A stretch of DNA of 64,000 bases from Candidatus Ichthyocystis sparus (GTDB taxonomy: Bacteria > Pseudomonadota > Gammaproteobacteria > Burkholderiales > 2013Ark19i), in the NCBI RefSeq assembly GCF_900078745.1, contig NZ_FKII01000080.1, forward strand, positions 1 through 64,000. Direction: 5' to 3'. Below, piece by piece: positions 39,791-50,235 of the stretch; within the stretch, counting starts at the first letter, position 1; each line of letters starts with the position of its first letter. The notes below the pieces were generated by a model, which did no database searches, was not told where the DNA came from, and worked only from the letters and a program-made list of their open reading frames with translations. Made by a program: the position numbers and the translations under genes.

Positions 39791-41455
39791 CTCTCTTAGA
39801 CTTACAGAGCATATTCCCACCAGATCTAATGATACCTAGGCCTAACCCTTGTGCTCTCACTCCGTCTAGTTCTAACTCTAGCATTTCCTGGTTTCCACCT
39901 ATATATATTTCTCTCTAATCCCATAGCCATTCTAGCCCTAGCTCGAGATCTCTAGTCTTTATTTACACCTCTCATTTTCTTCGCCTCTCCCCCTCACTAA
40001 TTTTTCTATGGCTGGCCACTCTTTCTTCTAGTACTGTCCTCTCTTTTGCCTCTCTCTCCTGCTTTCTTTCTCCCTCCCTATCTTTTTCTCTCCTCTAGCT
40101 TTCCGTTTTTTCTCCGCTATTTTTTCCTTTCTTGCTTTCTCTTGATATCCATGCTACCTGCGAAATTTCTCCGCTAGCATCCTTCTAACTTCTGCTTTAA
40201 CCTTTAGCTTTTCTCTCCATCCCTCTAGTTTTTTTAAGCTCTAGCTCCACAGCCATCAGTGGCCCTAGTTACACCAATAGCTCCAGCTCTAGCTTTCTTA
40301 CTCTTACTCCCTCTAGTTATAATGCTAGCCCTACATCCTCTTTGTTTGCTCCAACTCTTGCTTCCATTCTCAATCTATCTAGCTCTAAATCTCTTTCCTC
40401 TATGTCCACCATTCTTTCTCTACCAACTGCTCTAGCTCTATTCCTAGTTCTCAAGCGTTTGTTACCATCGCTCTTGATTCTATTAGCCTTGAATCTATCT
40501 CAATCTGCCTTGCTCTTACTTTTTCTACCTCCTCCTCGCGTGCTCCTGTTACCTCTAGTTCTACCTATTTTGCTAATAGTGCATCTAGCTCTCGTTATAG
40601 ATCTTCTACTTCTGTCACTCTATCTCTTACTCTTTTCAGCTCCACCTCTATCATTTCCTGTCTTACTCTCACTCCTTCTAGCTCTACTGCATTTTTTCCA
40701 ACCCCCACTCTATCTAATTCCTTCTTTCTCGCTCTAACTTTCTCTAGTTCTTTTTTTATCTCTTGCACGCTTCTTAATGGTACCGTTTCCAGAATTGCGC
40801 TTATTTCTTTTTTTCTCTAGAACTGCTTTTAACTCTTCATCAATTTTTTTCTGGCTCTACGGTACCGCTACCTCTGGTCCTCTCGTACTTGCTCCTACCC
40901 TATTTTTTACTTCCCTTAGATCTGTTTCTATAAGTTTAGGCATACGTAGAACTACCACTATTTCTTGTTCTCGCTCTTCCCTTTCTAGTCTCTCTTTAGA
41001 TCTAGCCAATCTACGACTTCTCTCTTCTTCTAATGTAGAAGGTACTGTCTCTGCAGGTGCTTCTATCTAGCTATTAGAGCTTGCAATAATTCTTCGTTAG
41101 TTACTACAAGGGCAGAGCAGTGTCTTCGAAACTAAGACTAACCTCTCCTTGGGTTACAACATCGGCTCTTTCTAATTCTTGATTGCGCAATAAATCTCTC
41201 TGAATTTCTGAAAGTTGACTTGCCATTTCTGATACTACACGAAACCGTTGTGTGCTATGGAACATACCTCGAAATAGCCCCTCTCCATGCTGCATTCCCA
41301 GAGCTGATGCCAAATGTGGTGCCAACACACGAACCCCAAGAGTCTATAGCACTCTGCCCTGTTGTAACTGGGTCTTGCCCATGCAGCGCACTTTGGCTTT
41401 GCCCACGCTGCGCGCCTTGGTTTTGCCCGTGCGATGCACTTGGGTCTTGCTCATG
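39640..41455 (-). pseudogene. Decayed 3' half of the 41451 gene: third module and class B coil
   Basis: Left of the 41451 stop, a shifted frame continues the repeat-like text (HEQDPSASHGQNQGAQRG). After a further shift a complete module start is legible at 41328-41150 (LGMQHGEGLFRGMFH, QLSEIQRDLLRNQELERA). Next come the class B start (RSRRLARSKERLEREE-like) near 41020-40960, the class B body with many indels, and at 39650-39790 the class B end. Many stops are present. The whole continues the 41451 gene in the same order as the intact 28904 gene, so it is one broken gene rather than a separate locus. Confidence 0.75.
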
Positions 41456-43928
41456 CGGTGGGTGCACTTGGGTCTTGCCCATACTTACCTAGCCATAGTT
41501 CTAGCTCCAGTTCTATTACTCTTACTTTCGTGTTTATTTCCTCTAGCCTAAGCATTAGTTCCAGCTCTTTCTCGCTTGATTGCGCTCCTGCTTCCTTTCT
41601 CAATCTATTTAGCTCCATTTTCTTCTTCCCAATATCTATCCCTGCCTCTATTGCTGTCCTTTCTGCTACCAGCCTACCCAGCTCTAGCTCTATCTCTATA
41701 CTTCCCCCGGGTACTGCTATCATTGCTCTCAATTCGGCTAGATCTATCTCTACCTTTATCTCCCTTTTTCTTACTTCATCTAGCTCTTCCTTGTTTGTTC
41801 CTGTTTTTTCTAGATCTAATTCTTTTGCTACTAGTATCCCCAACTCTTGCTCTAGATCTTTTACTTTTGTTTCTCTTTCTATTGTTTTTTTCAGATCTTT
41901 CCTTGCTCTTGTCTCTTTAGTTCTTATTTGACCCATTAGTATTATTGAATCTGCTCCCGCTCGCTTCAGTTCTTCATACCTTGACACCATTCTATTTAGC
42001 TCTTTCTCTATTTCTTGGAGATCTTTTGATCTCGGTCCTGCTATCACTTTCCCTATTTCTCTTCTGATTGCTTTAATGATTCCTAATTTGTTCTCCGCAT
42101 CTTTTTCCCCCGAGCTTGATGACGCCGTTACTTCCAGCTCTTTCACACTTTCTTCTACTTCCCCCTTTACTCTTTCTAGCTCTGCTTTTCTACATATAGC
42201 TATCCTTATAGCTACCTCCACCTCTCTTTCTCGATCTTTCGTTTCTTCCTCTTCCTCTTTTCTTCTCAGTTTTTCTGTTTTTTCTTGCTCTTTCGTAACC
42301 AACTTTACTTTTCTTCTTTTCTTCTTTGCTTCCTCCTCACCTTTATCACTCGGTTTATCTTTCTTTTCTTGCTCTTTGGCGAGCATTTTTTCTCTTCTCT
42401 TAGCAGCTGCCTCTTCCTCTTTTTTTATCAATCTTTCCTTTTTTTCTTGCTCTTTAGCAAGCAGCTTTTCTTCTCTTTCTCGCTCTTTAGCTAGCAGATT
42501 TTCTCTTCTCTTAACAGCTTCCTCTTCCCTCTTTCTCTGTTTTTCTTTTTTTTCTTGTTCTTTTATGACCGCTGTTGGTGTTTCTATGCTACCTATCAGA
42601 GACTGCATTAATGCTGCATTGGATCTTATAAGGACAGTAGTATCTTTGTAACCAACTTCTTCTCTAATTTCTTCCTGAATTAAACCGGCTCTTTCTAGTT
42701 CTAGATTGCGTAATAAACCTTCTCTAATTACAGAAAGTCGATTTATTATGTTTAAAACGGTATCATACTGTGGAGTATTGTAAAACATGCTTCGACGTAG
42801 TGCTTGACCGGGGCGCATTCCTAGCTCTAATGCTACATCTTTTGCCGATATGACCCCCTTCTCATGGCCTCTAGCACTCTGCGCACTAGCACCTGCAGTC
42901 TCTACTGCTCCCGGTGCTTGCCAATACGCACTAGCACCTGCAGTCTCTACTGCTCCCGGTGCTTGCCAATATGCATTAGCACCTGCAGTCTCTACTGCTC
43001 CCGGTGCTTGCCAATATGCATTAGCACCTGCAGTTTCTACTGCTCCCGGTGCTTGCCAATACGTACTAGCACCTGCAGTTTCTACTGCTCCCGGTGCTTG
43101 CCAATGCGTACTAGCACCTGCAGTTTCTACTGCTCCCGGTGCTTGCCAATACGTACTAGCACCTGCAGTTTCTACTGCTCCCGGTGCTTGCCAATATGTA
43201 TTAGCACCTGCAGTTTCTACTGCTCCCGGTGCTTGCCAATACGTACTAGCACCTGCAGTTTCTACTGCTCCCGGTGCTTGCCAATGCGTACTAGCACCTG
43301 CAGTTTCTACTGCTCCCGGTGCTTGCCAATACGTACTAGCACCTGCAGTTTCTACTGCTCCCGGTGCTTGCCAATGCGTACTAGCACCTGCAGTTTCTAC
43401 TGCTCCCGGTGCTTGCCAATACGTACTAGCACCTGCAGTTTCTACTGTTCCTGGTGCTTGCCAACACGCAGTATTTTCTTCTACCACCTCTGCCGGTACT
43501 ACTTGAAGAGGTGCTTCTATACCACTAAATCGAGATGCTTCTACGCTATCCAGAAGCGCTCGTATCGTCATCTCGTTAGAGGCCATAAGAGCAGAATCAC
43601 GATCGCTAAGCTGGACGGCAGAACTAGTTCCCTCTCCTGATGCACGACTAATCAGTGCTTCATGTTCTTCTAAAAGTTGAGCTGCCAAACCCGATACAAG
43701 AGGGGCTTGCGATGTACCATAAAACATACTTCGAAATATCCTGTCACCAGGACGCATTCCCAATGATTGTGCTAAATGTGAATCTAATATAAATCCTCCA
43801 GCATCAACAGACACTGCACTTTGTTCTAATTCCAACGAACCTGATGGTTGTGCTTGCTTATCCACACTACTTTGCCCGTAACCACCCTCAGGGTTATTCG
43901 CTTCACTACTAGTTAACTTTCTTTTCAT
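41451..43928 (-). CDS. LGMxPG-module protein with 13 perfect-type WQAPGAVETAGAS repeats; 3' part lost by frameshift
   Basis: 825 residues, MKRKLTSSEANNPEG. Module 1 is at ~50-138 (SLGMRPGDRIFRSMFYGTSQ), nearly the same as in the 28904 protein. Thirteen 15-residue repeats follow (~157-350), then module 2 at ~360-450 (ELGMRPGQALRRSMFYNTPQ) and class A coil to the end (RLEEINTKVRVIELELELWL). It stops at GKYGQDPSAPTA. The 28904 protein reads KYEQNPTELEE at this place and continues for ~390 residues. Here the continuation is decayed, so this is a truncated but still long reading frame that may or may not be functional. Confidence 0.88.
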   Translation of the reverse strand: MKRKLTSSEANNPEGGYGQSSVDKQAQPSGSLELEQSAVSVDAGGFILDSHLAQSLGMRPGDRIFRSMFYGTSQAPLVSGLAAQLLEEHEALISRASGEGTSSAVQLSDRDSALMASNEMTIRALLDSVEASRFSGIEAPLQVVPAEVVEENTACWQAPGTVETAGASTYWQAPGAVETAGASTHWQAPGAVETAGASTYWQAPGAVETAGASTHWQAPGAVETAGASTYWQAPGAVETAGANTYWQAPGAVETAGASTYWQAPGAVETAGASTHWQAPGAVETAGASTYWQAPGAVETAGANAYWQAPGAVETAGANAYWQAPGAVETAGASAYWQAPGAVETAGASAQSARGHEKGVISAKDVALELGMRPGQALRRSMFYNTPQYDTVLNIINRLSVIREGLLRNLELERAGLIQEEIREEVGYKDTTVLIRSNAALMQSLIGSIETPTAVIKEQEKKEKQRKREEEAVKRRENLLAKEREREEKLLAKEQEKKERLIKKEEEAAAKRREKMLAKEQEKKDKPSDKGEEEAKKKRRKVKLVTKEQEKTEKLRRKEEEEETKDREREVEVAIRIAICRKAELERVKGEVEESVKELEVTASSSSGEKDAENKLGIIKAIRREIGKVIAGPRSKDLQEIEKELNRMVSRYEELKRAGADSIILMGQIRTKETRARKDLKKTIERETKVKDLEQELGILVAKELDLEKTGTNKEELDEVRKREIKVEIDLAELRAMIAVPGGSIEIELELGRLVAERTAIEAGIDIGKKKMELNRLRKEAGAQSSEKELELMLRLEEINTKVRVIELELELWLGKYGQDPSAPTA
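42885..43475 (-). repeat. 45-bp tandem repeat, 13 units, coding YWQAPGAVETAGAST
   Basis: Thirteen units of 45 bp, almost identical at the DNA level. They differ mainly in tac/cac/tgc (Y/H) and aat/agt (N/S) codons in patterns that suggest blocks of two or three units were copied together. It is the most homogeneous repeat in the window. Confidence 0.95.
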
Positions 43929-45380
43929 TAATATAGCCCTTATTTTCTTGTTTTTTTCCTTCTTCTATTGATGCCTACGTTACTCGCTGTAAGCAGACCG
44001 TCCACATGACATGTAATACCGAATTTGTTTTTTTTATTTAATATGCCCCTTAGAACATACTCGACCACATTAATGAAATACCCCCAACAACACAGACTCG
44101 CGCATATATGAGATAAGAAACAACTTTATCAAACTAACAGAGACCAGTAACCATAAATTAGATTTAACTACATCTAAGAAGCACAGACCTGCCATGCTGA
44201 GTTAGTGAAAGCTATTTTTCAACTAGTATTGCCCCGCATACATTAGATTCAGTCATTGCAACTATCTTTGCAGGATTACCTACGAAGAAATTATGAGTCT
44301 TTATTAATTAGTGTAGTTTTCTCAATTTTTTGAATCTAATTTATAAAAGAAAAACGCGATATAAGGACTGTAATTTATTTGATATTTCTATGTGTACTTA
44401 TAAAGATTTTTCATGTAATTATCATCAATACTAAAAGAATAGTTGTTGTTTAAATATATCTACATTTAACAGCATCAGCAGCAAATTAGTTAACTTTTAA
44501 CTAATCTTATTTCAGTATCTAAAGCAGAATTACTGTATCTACACTTTAATACATATGGCTTTATACTCTGGTTTATTGCTCCCATAATGCAACTGTTGGC
44601 TAGTCGAACACCACTAACTACCAATACAGTTTTATTAGTGTATGCGATTGTCAGTATGTAGGTTAATAATTAAACTCTATTGATTATTAATTGTCTTGCT
44701 CCTGTGATATCTTTCTGCTTCTTTACAGCAAATGTACGTGGTTACTCCCAGCTTTCCGTACCTCAGGTTAATACAAGAAAAAAATAACGGTCAGTATACC
44801 ATTCTATACCAGATAAACTACGCCCAACTAACAGTTGTATGTTTTTACTTTACTGAGAATTTTTGTACTGCTTCTAATATATAAATCCCGACCTGTAGCT
44901 ATCCAGGTCTGGTATTTTGATCAGATTGAGTTGATGGCATATTTCTTATTAGTACAGCTTTGACTCTTGTTAATGAAAACGGAGTAGCATCTAGATCACG
45001 AGGGGTAAAAGACCAACTGTTAGTTTATAATCTACGAGATAGTGTCATTTACAATGCCGAATTTGTTCTATTAGGGCTAGATCTGCACTCAATTACAACC
45101 TCACCCCAGGGTTACGTAGCTCATTCGGGTGCCGTCGGAGAGTACATTATCCCTGGATGTAACCACTCTCATGTCGTTGTTTTACAATTGGATACCTAAC
45201 TTACATAAGTGACTTAATATTCGTATCGCGATAGTAGCGTCCTTATCATTTATATGGCCTAATACAGTAAAGACTATACCTAACCTCACTCTCACTACAA
45301 ATTTAATACTTCTTCTTTCTTCTATTACTGTTCCTACTACTGTATCTATCATTTTTATCACCAATCTTCCTATCTCCTCT
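43929..45380. repeat. Array spacer with internal deletions
   Basis: No gene is supported. Compared with the 2.4 kb spacers, two jumps are seen. Near 44758 (agctttccgtacctcaggtt) about 400-500 bp are missing. Near 45068 (gccgaatttgttctattagg) the spacer middle is joined to its far end, with about 750 bp missing. The plus-strand frame at 44960-45199 is a product of the second junction. Confidence 0.6.
44368..44384 (-). promoter_or_regulatory. Conserved upstream element, copy I
   Basis: Gene direction TATCAAATAAATTACAG, 440 bp upstream of the 43928 start, in a block almost identical to that of the 28904 unit. Confidence 0.55.
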
Positions 45381-45500
45381 ACTACTTCCAATCCTGGCCC
45401 TGCTTTCTGCCCCACAGTACTTCTAACTCTAGAACTAGTATCCTAGCTCTTAATCTTGTTTTTGATAACTCTATCTTCAGTTTTAGAGCCTTCATTCTTT
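45065..45500. repeat. Recent duplicate of 39325-39790
   Basis: This copy has the same junction of spacer end and class B gene end as the left copy. Small differences include loss of two bases at aacctcactctc and gene-end wording ctacttccaatcc instead of ctatttctaatcc. Confidence 0.8.
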
Positions 45501-47001
45501 CTAGAGATCTATTCCTACTTAGTTCTTTCAGTTTATTTTTTTCTCCTCTATCTCTGACGCTGCTACTCCCGATATCATTCTACCTGTCAAATATTTCTCT
45601 ATCCAGACTTGCCGTGTGTGTTTTCACTCTATTTAACTCTATTCCTAGATCTGGTTCTCACGTTCTCTTACTGCAACCAGCCTCCGCTCTAACTCTAGTT
45701 TGGCTATTCTTTTCTCTATCTTTTTCGCTATCAGTTTTCCCTAACCATAGTCCCCCCTAGCCCCAGTTCTAGCGCTCTTACTCTCACGTTTATCTCCTCT
45801 ACTCTAGTATAAATAAGCATTAACTTTTAGTTCTCCCTCCCCTAATTTCGCTTTTGCTTCCTTTTTTAATCCATTTAGCTCTATTTCCCTTTTCCCTCTA
45901 TCCATCATTGCCTATACCTCTTTCTTTTTTTGTTACAAATTTACCTGGCTCTAGACTTCTTCCGTTTGTTGCTCTTAATTTCATCTATTTGTTTCCATCT
46001 CTTTTCCTCGACCCTTCTTTACTGACTTCTACTCCTTTGCTGCTGCCCCTTCTCTTCCTTTTTTCTTGCTTTCTCACGTTCAGTATGGACTTAGATTTTT
46101 CCAATCTCATCAGCCTTTCATTTTTCTCTTACTCCATTTTCGTTGGCAATTTTTTCAATTATGTTTCGTATTATCCTACTGCCATTGTAGGTACTGCTAC
46201 TTACGGTGCTTCTATGATGCTTCTCAGAGCTCGCATTAATTTTTAATTAGTTGCTCTGGTGCAGTCGCACATTATCTTCGCAACCACTACTAATTTCCTT
46301 TTGGATTGTACTAAATATTTCTAATTCTTGATTGCGCAATAAATCTTCTCGAATTTATAAAAGTTGACTTACTATGTTTAAAACAATATCAGATTTAGGA
46401 GTACCGTAAAACATACTTCTATGTAGTGCCTGACCAGATTGCATTACCAGCTATTGCGCCAAATTTGGTGCCACTCTCCATCATAATTTCTTGTACTCTG
46501 TTCTGGTGCATTTGGCACTTGCTCGAATGCAATACCTATACCACCTACTACTATCACCTCTGGTGCATTTTGCCCTTGACCACACATAGCATCCACGTCT
46601 CCCGGTATCACTGCAAATGGAGGTGCTTCTTAGTTATACAGCAGAGCTTGTATTGTTGCTGCATTAGATTTAACAAGAGAAAAAATATCAACGCTGCCGC
46701 TGGATTGGGCTGCAGAACTAGTTATCTTTCCTAACTTACGGCGAAGCATATTTTACTGTTCATCTAAAAGTTGAGCTGCCAAATATGGTATGTGAGAAGC
46801 CGTGAGGGGTGCCATAATTCTAAATGTCCTTTCATTAGGTTGTATCTCCGACGATTATGCCAAACGTGGTGCTAACAAGAACCATCCTTACTTGGCAGAT
46901 CCTGTACTTTGTTCCTAATTCTATTGTCGTACCTACTTATCTACATTATTCTCTCCATAATCACCGTTATTACTACTTGAGCTACTCAATTTTCGTTTCA
47001 T
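45380..47001 (-). pseudogene. Heavily decayed family gene
   Basis: The start at 47001 reads MKRKLSSSSSNNGDYGENN and meets a stop within about 25 codons. Module traces follow (QPNERTFRIM near 46830; PDQALHRSMFYGTPKS near 46430-46390). A WQ-repeat-like stretch lies near 46490-46600. Class A coil traces occur near 45700-45800 (cagttttccctaaccatag, matching the WLGK part) and class B end traces near 45400-45560. It has many stops, frameshifts and deletions, and is shorter than the intact copies. Its upstream spacer is cut short and lacks the conserved element. Confidence 0.75.
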
Positions 47002-47369
47002 TAGTTAGAATACTTATTTTCTTGCTTTTTCTATTGATACCACATATTGTAGGTAATACTTCCTACTATCTCAATACACCTCCTAGAACACATGTATATC
47101 TATGCTAACAAAAAATACTCTTAACAAAAACATACATGCCAATGCACATACAAAAAATAACTTCGTCAACTGCAGAGATAGATGCATAGCATCTATGCTT
47201 TATGCCTAATCAACATACATAAGAAGCGAATACACCTAGCATACTGAGTTAGCAAAAGCTCTTTTTCAACTATGTTTAATGCTCCATTACTTTTGATTTT
47301 GTCCGCAGCGTTCTCTTTCTCTTTTATGTACCTCCAGTTTTGTGAATTCCACAAATAATTTCTTGCCCC
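47002..47369. repeat. Remnant spacer (368 bp)
   Basis: It keeps the gene-proximal part up to the catactgagttagcaaaagctc block near 47240. At about 47272 it joins sequence that elsewhere lies just downstream of class A gene ends (gctccattacttttgatttt). About 2 kb, including the conserved element, are missing. Confidence 0.55.
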
Positions 47370-49829
47370 CTATTTTTTATCGTTTTTGTTTTCAGTATTG
47401 TTATCGTTTGTTCCCTCTTCTTCTTCCGATTCTTGCATTGCTACCACTTCTGTTGATACCTCAAATGCTACTACCTTGTCCGACTTTCTCTTTGCTTTTG
47501 CTCCTTCTGATTCCCCTAGAGTTAGATTTGCTACTCTCGTTATTTCCTCTTCCCTGGCTTTTCTTATTATCTCTGTGATTTCCAGAGCTAGATATGTTAT
47601 CTTCCTCTCTATCTCTATCTTTTTCGCTATCAGTTTCCCTAGCCGTAGCCACAGCTTTAGCTCTAGGACTCTCACTTTTGTGTTCACCCCCTCTAGTCTC
47701 AGCTTTAGTTCTAGCTCTCTCTCGCCTGCTTCCGCTCCTGATTCATTTTTTAATCTATCTATCTCTATTTTTCTTTTCCCCATGTCTATTGATTGCTCTA
47801 TATTTGTTATTTTAGCTATCAGATCATTTAGCTCTAGCTCTAGATTTTTCTCATTTACTACTATTGCTCTTAATTCAGCTAAACGTGTCTCTATCCTCAT
47901 CTCTCTCATTGTTACTCTATCTATCTCTTCCTCTCTTGCCCCTCTTTTCTCCAGATCTAATTCGTTACTTACTAGTATCTTTAGATACTGCTCTAGCTCT
48001 TTCACTTTTATTTTGCTCTCTATTACTTTTCCCAGTTCTCTCTCTACTGTTATTTTTCTGGATTTTAAGTAATCTATCTCCATTGCAATCTTTCCTGCTC
48101 CCGCTTCCTTTAGTTCTTTATATCGTGCTCTTGATTTCTCTAGTTTTTTCTCCATTTCCTGCTGATTTTCTGATATCGGTTTTACCAACACTCTCCTTAG
48201 TTCTCTTTCGGTTGTTTTTATCGCCCGTAGCTCTTTCTCCAGCGCTTGTTTTCTCGAGCTTAGTGATCCTGTTATCTCTATCCCTTCAATGATTTTTTTT
48301 ACCTTTTCTTTTACTCTCTTTAGCTCTGCCTCTCTATGTCTAGCTATACCTAGATCTACCTCTATTTCTTTTTCTCTCCTCTTCGCTTCTTCCGCATCAT
48401 ATCTCTTTTTCAGTTTTTCTCTTTTTTCTTGTGCTTCCATCTCCAGTCTGATCCTAGATTTTTCTAATCGCTTATTTTTCTCTTCTTCAAATTTCGTTAG
48501 CAACTTTTTATTCGATTCTGTTTTTTGCTCCCCCACTGCTATTGTAGGTACTACAACTGAAGGTGCTTCTATGCTACCCACCAGAGCTCGTATTAATTCC
48601 TCGTTGGTTGCCATAAGAGCAGCAATATTTTCGCAGCCAATACTAGTTTCATCTTGGATTGCACCAGATATTTCTAGTTCTTGATTGTGCAATAAGTCTT
48701 CTCTAATTGCTGAAAGTTGACTTACTATTTTTAAAACGATGTTAGATTGTGAAGTGCCATAAAACATACTTCTACGCAGCACTTGACCAGGTTGCATTCC
48801 TAGCTCTATTGCTAAATCTGGTGTTAACATGAACCCTTCATCATGGTCTATAGTACTTTGTCCAGGTGCACTTGGTACTTGCCTAAGCGTAGTATCCACA
48901 ACCTCTACTGCTACTCCCGGTAATACTGTAAACGAAGGTGATTCTATGCTACCCATCAGAGCCTGCATTAATTCTTCGTTAGCAGCTATAAGAGCAGCCG
49001 TATTTTCGTAATCGACGCTAATTCCTTTTTGGGTTGCACTAGCTATTTCTAGTGTTTGACTTATCAATAAATTTTCTCGCATTTCTGAAAGTTGGCTTAC
49101 TAGTTCTAAAACTACATCAGATTGAGGAGTACCATAAAACATGCTTCTAAATAGCCTTGCACCAGGTTGCATTCCCAGCTCTATTGCTAAATCTGGTGTC
49201 AACATGAACCCTTCATAAGAGCTCCTAGTACTCTGCCCCGTTGTACTTGTTACTTGCCCATGCATAGTATACGCATCTTCCATTACCACCATCTCTGATG
49301 CACTTGGCTGCCCATGCATAGTATATGCATCTCCCATTACCACCATCTCTGATGCACTTGGCTGCCCATGCATAGTATCCTCACCTTCTATTACTACTGA
49401 CGGTACTACTGCAAGTTGAGGTGCTTCTATGCTATCCAGAAGCGCTCGTATTGTCGCCTCGTTAGAGGCCATAAGAGCAAGATTATAACCGCCATCGCTA
49501 GGTCGGACTGTAGAACTAGTCCCCTCTCCTATTTCTCTACGAACTAGTTCTTCATGTTTATCTATAAGTTGAGCTGCCAAACTTGATATACGAGAAGACT
49601 GAGGGGTGCCATAAAACATACTTCTAAATATCATTTCACCAGGGTGCATCCCCAACGCTTGTGCTAAATGCTGGTCTAATACAAACCCTTCCGCATCAGC
49701 GGATTCTGTATTTTGTGCTAGATCTAGTACACTTGATGTTTGCATCTGTTCATTTGCACTACCTTGCCTATAATAGTTACCCTCAGGACTACTCGCTTCA
49801 CTACTTGTGCTACTTAATTTCCGTTTCAT
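47370..49829 (-). CDS. LGMxPG-module protein, three modules, class A coil with complete acidic tail
   Basis: 819 residues, MKRKLSSTSSEASSPEG. Module 1 is at ~50-140 (ALGMHPGEMIFRSMFYGTPQ). About 2.5 repeats of MHGQPSASEMVVMGDAYT follow, then module 2 at ~205-300 (ELGMQPGARLFRSMFYGTPQ) and module 3 at ~325-420 (ELGMQPGQVLRRSMFYGTSQ). Class A coil (RLEGVNTKVRVLELKLWLRL, GKLIAKKIEIERK) is followed in frame by an extra ~65 residues with TEVVAMQESEEEEG and a Lys/Asn/Asp-rich end. The same tail is present but out of frame behind the genes at 4984, 19151 and 23487, so this copy probably shows the complete class A form. Function unknown. Confidence 0.9.
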   Translation of the reverse strand: MKRKLSSTSSEASSPEGNYYRQGSANEQMQTSSVLDLAQNTESADAEGFVLDQHLAQALGMHPGEMIFRSMFYGTPQSSRISSLAAQLIDKHEELVRREIGEGTSSTVRPSDGGYNLALMASNEATIRALLDSIEAPQLAVVPSVVIEGEDTMHGQPSASEMVVMGDAYTMHGQPSASEMVVMEDAYTMHGQVTSTTGQSTRSSYEGFMLTPDLAIELGMQPGARLFRSMFYGTPQSDVVLELVSQLSEMRENLLISQTLEIASATQKGISVDYENTAALIAANEELMQALMGSIESPSFTVLPGVAVEVVDTTLRQVPSAPGQSTIDHDEGFMLTPDLAIELGMQPGQVLRRSMFYGTSQSNIVLKIVSQLSAIREDLLHNQELEISGAIQDETSIGCENIAALMATNEELIRALVGSIEAPSVVVPTIAVGEQKTESNKKLLTKFEEEKNKRLEKSRIRLEMEAQEKREKLKKRYDAEEAKRREKEIEVDLGIARHREAELKRVKEKVKKIIEGIEITGSLSSRKQALEKELRAIKTTERELRRVLVKPISENQQEMEKKLEKSRARYKELKEAGAGKIAMEIDYLKSRKITVERELGKVIESKIKVKELEQYLKILVSNELDLEKRGAREEEIDRVTMREMRIETRLAELRAIVVNEKNLELELNDLIAKITNIEQSIDMGKRKIEIDRLKNESGAEAGERELELKLRLEGVNTKVRVLELKLWLRLGKLIAKKIEIERKITYLALEITEIIRKAREEEITRVANLTLGESEGAKAKRKSDKVVAFEVSTEVVAMQESEEEEGTNDNNTENKNDKK
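49255..49375 (-). repeat. 54-bp repeat coding MHGQPSASEMVVMGDAYT, about 2.2 units
   Basis: Two near-perfect units and a partial third lie between modules 1 and 2 of the 47370 gene. HGQ replaces the WQ of the other paralogs. Confidence 0.88.
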
Positions 49830-50218
49830 CAGTATAGAGTCCTTATTTTATTGCTTTTTCTATTGATAACACATTCTGTAGACAAACATCTTTGCTTCCT
49901 ACAGTTGGTACTAAACTTGTTTTTTTAATTTAATATGCCTTTTAGAATACACGCACATATAAAAAAATAGTTTCATCAACTATAGAGGCATAGCATATGG
50001 GTTACGCTTGACCAACATACAAGCGAGGCGAACACACTTAGTATGCTGAGCTAGTAGAAGCTCAATTTCAACTAACATTTATCTACATACATTAGGTTTA
50101 GTTATTGCAATTACGGTTGTAGGCTTAATGATAGCCAAATTGGGTATTCTCTATCAATCACCGCACTTTATAAGTTTATAGATAATTTTTTAAGTTTGCT
50201 TATTAAATATTAGGAAAA

Positions 50219-50235
50219 TTGTAATTTATTTGGTA
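50219..50235 (-). promoter_or_regulatory. Conserved upstream element, copy J
   Basis: Gene direction TACCAAATAAATTACAA, 390 bp upstream of the 49829 start. Confidence 0.5.

Noticed and set aside
42850-43640. Cys/Ser-rich and Ala/Pro-rich plus-strand frames of 218-258 codons
   Set aside because: They are other-frame readings of the 45-bp repeat. The minus-strand frame is continuous with modules on both sides.
45062-45199. Plus-strand text LGLDLHSITTSPQGYV, superficially like a dUTPase motif
   Set aside because: It has no downstream dUTPase motifs. The frame arises at a spacer deletion junction, and the homologous boxes in other spacers contain stops.
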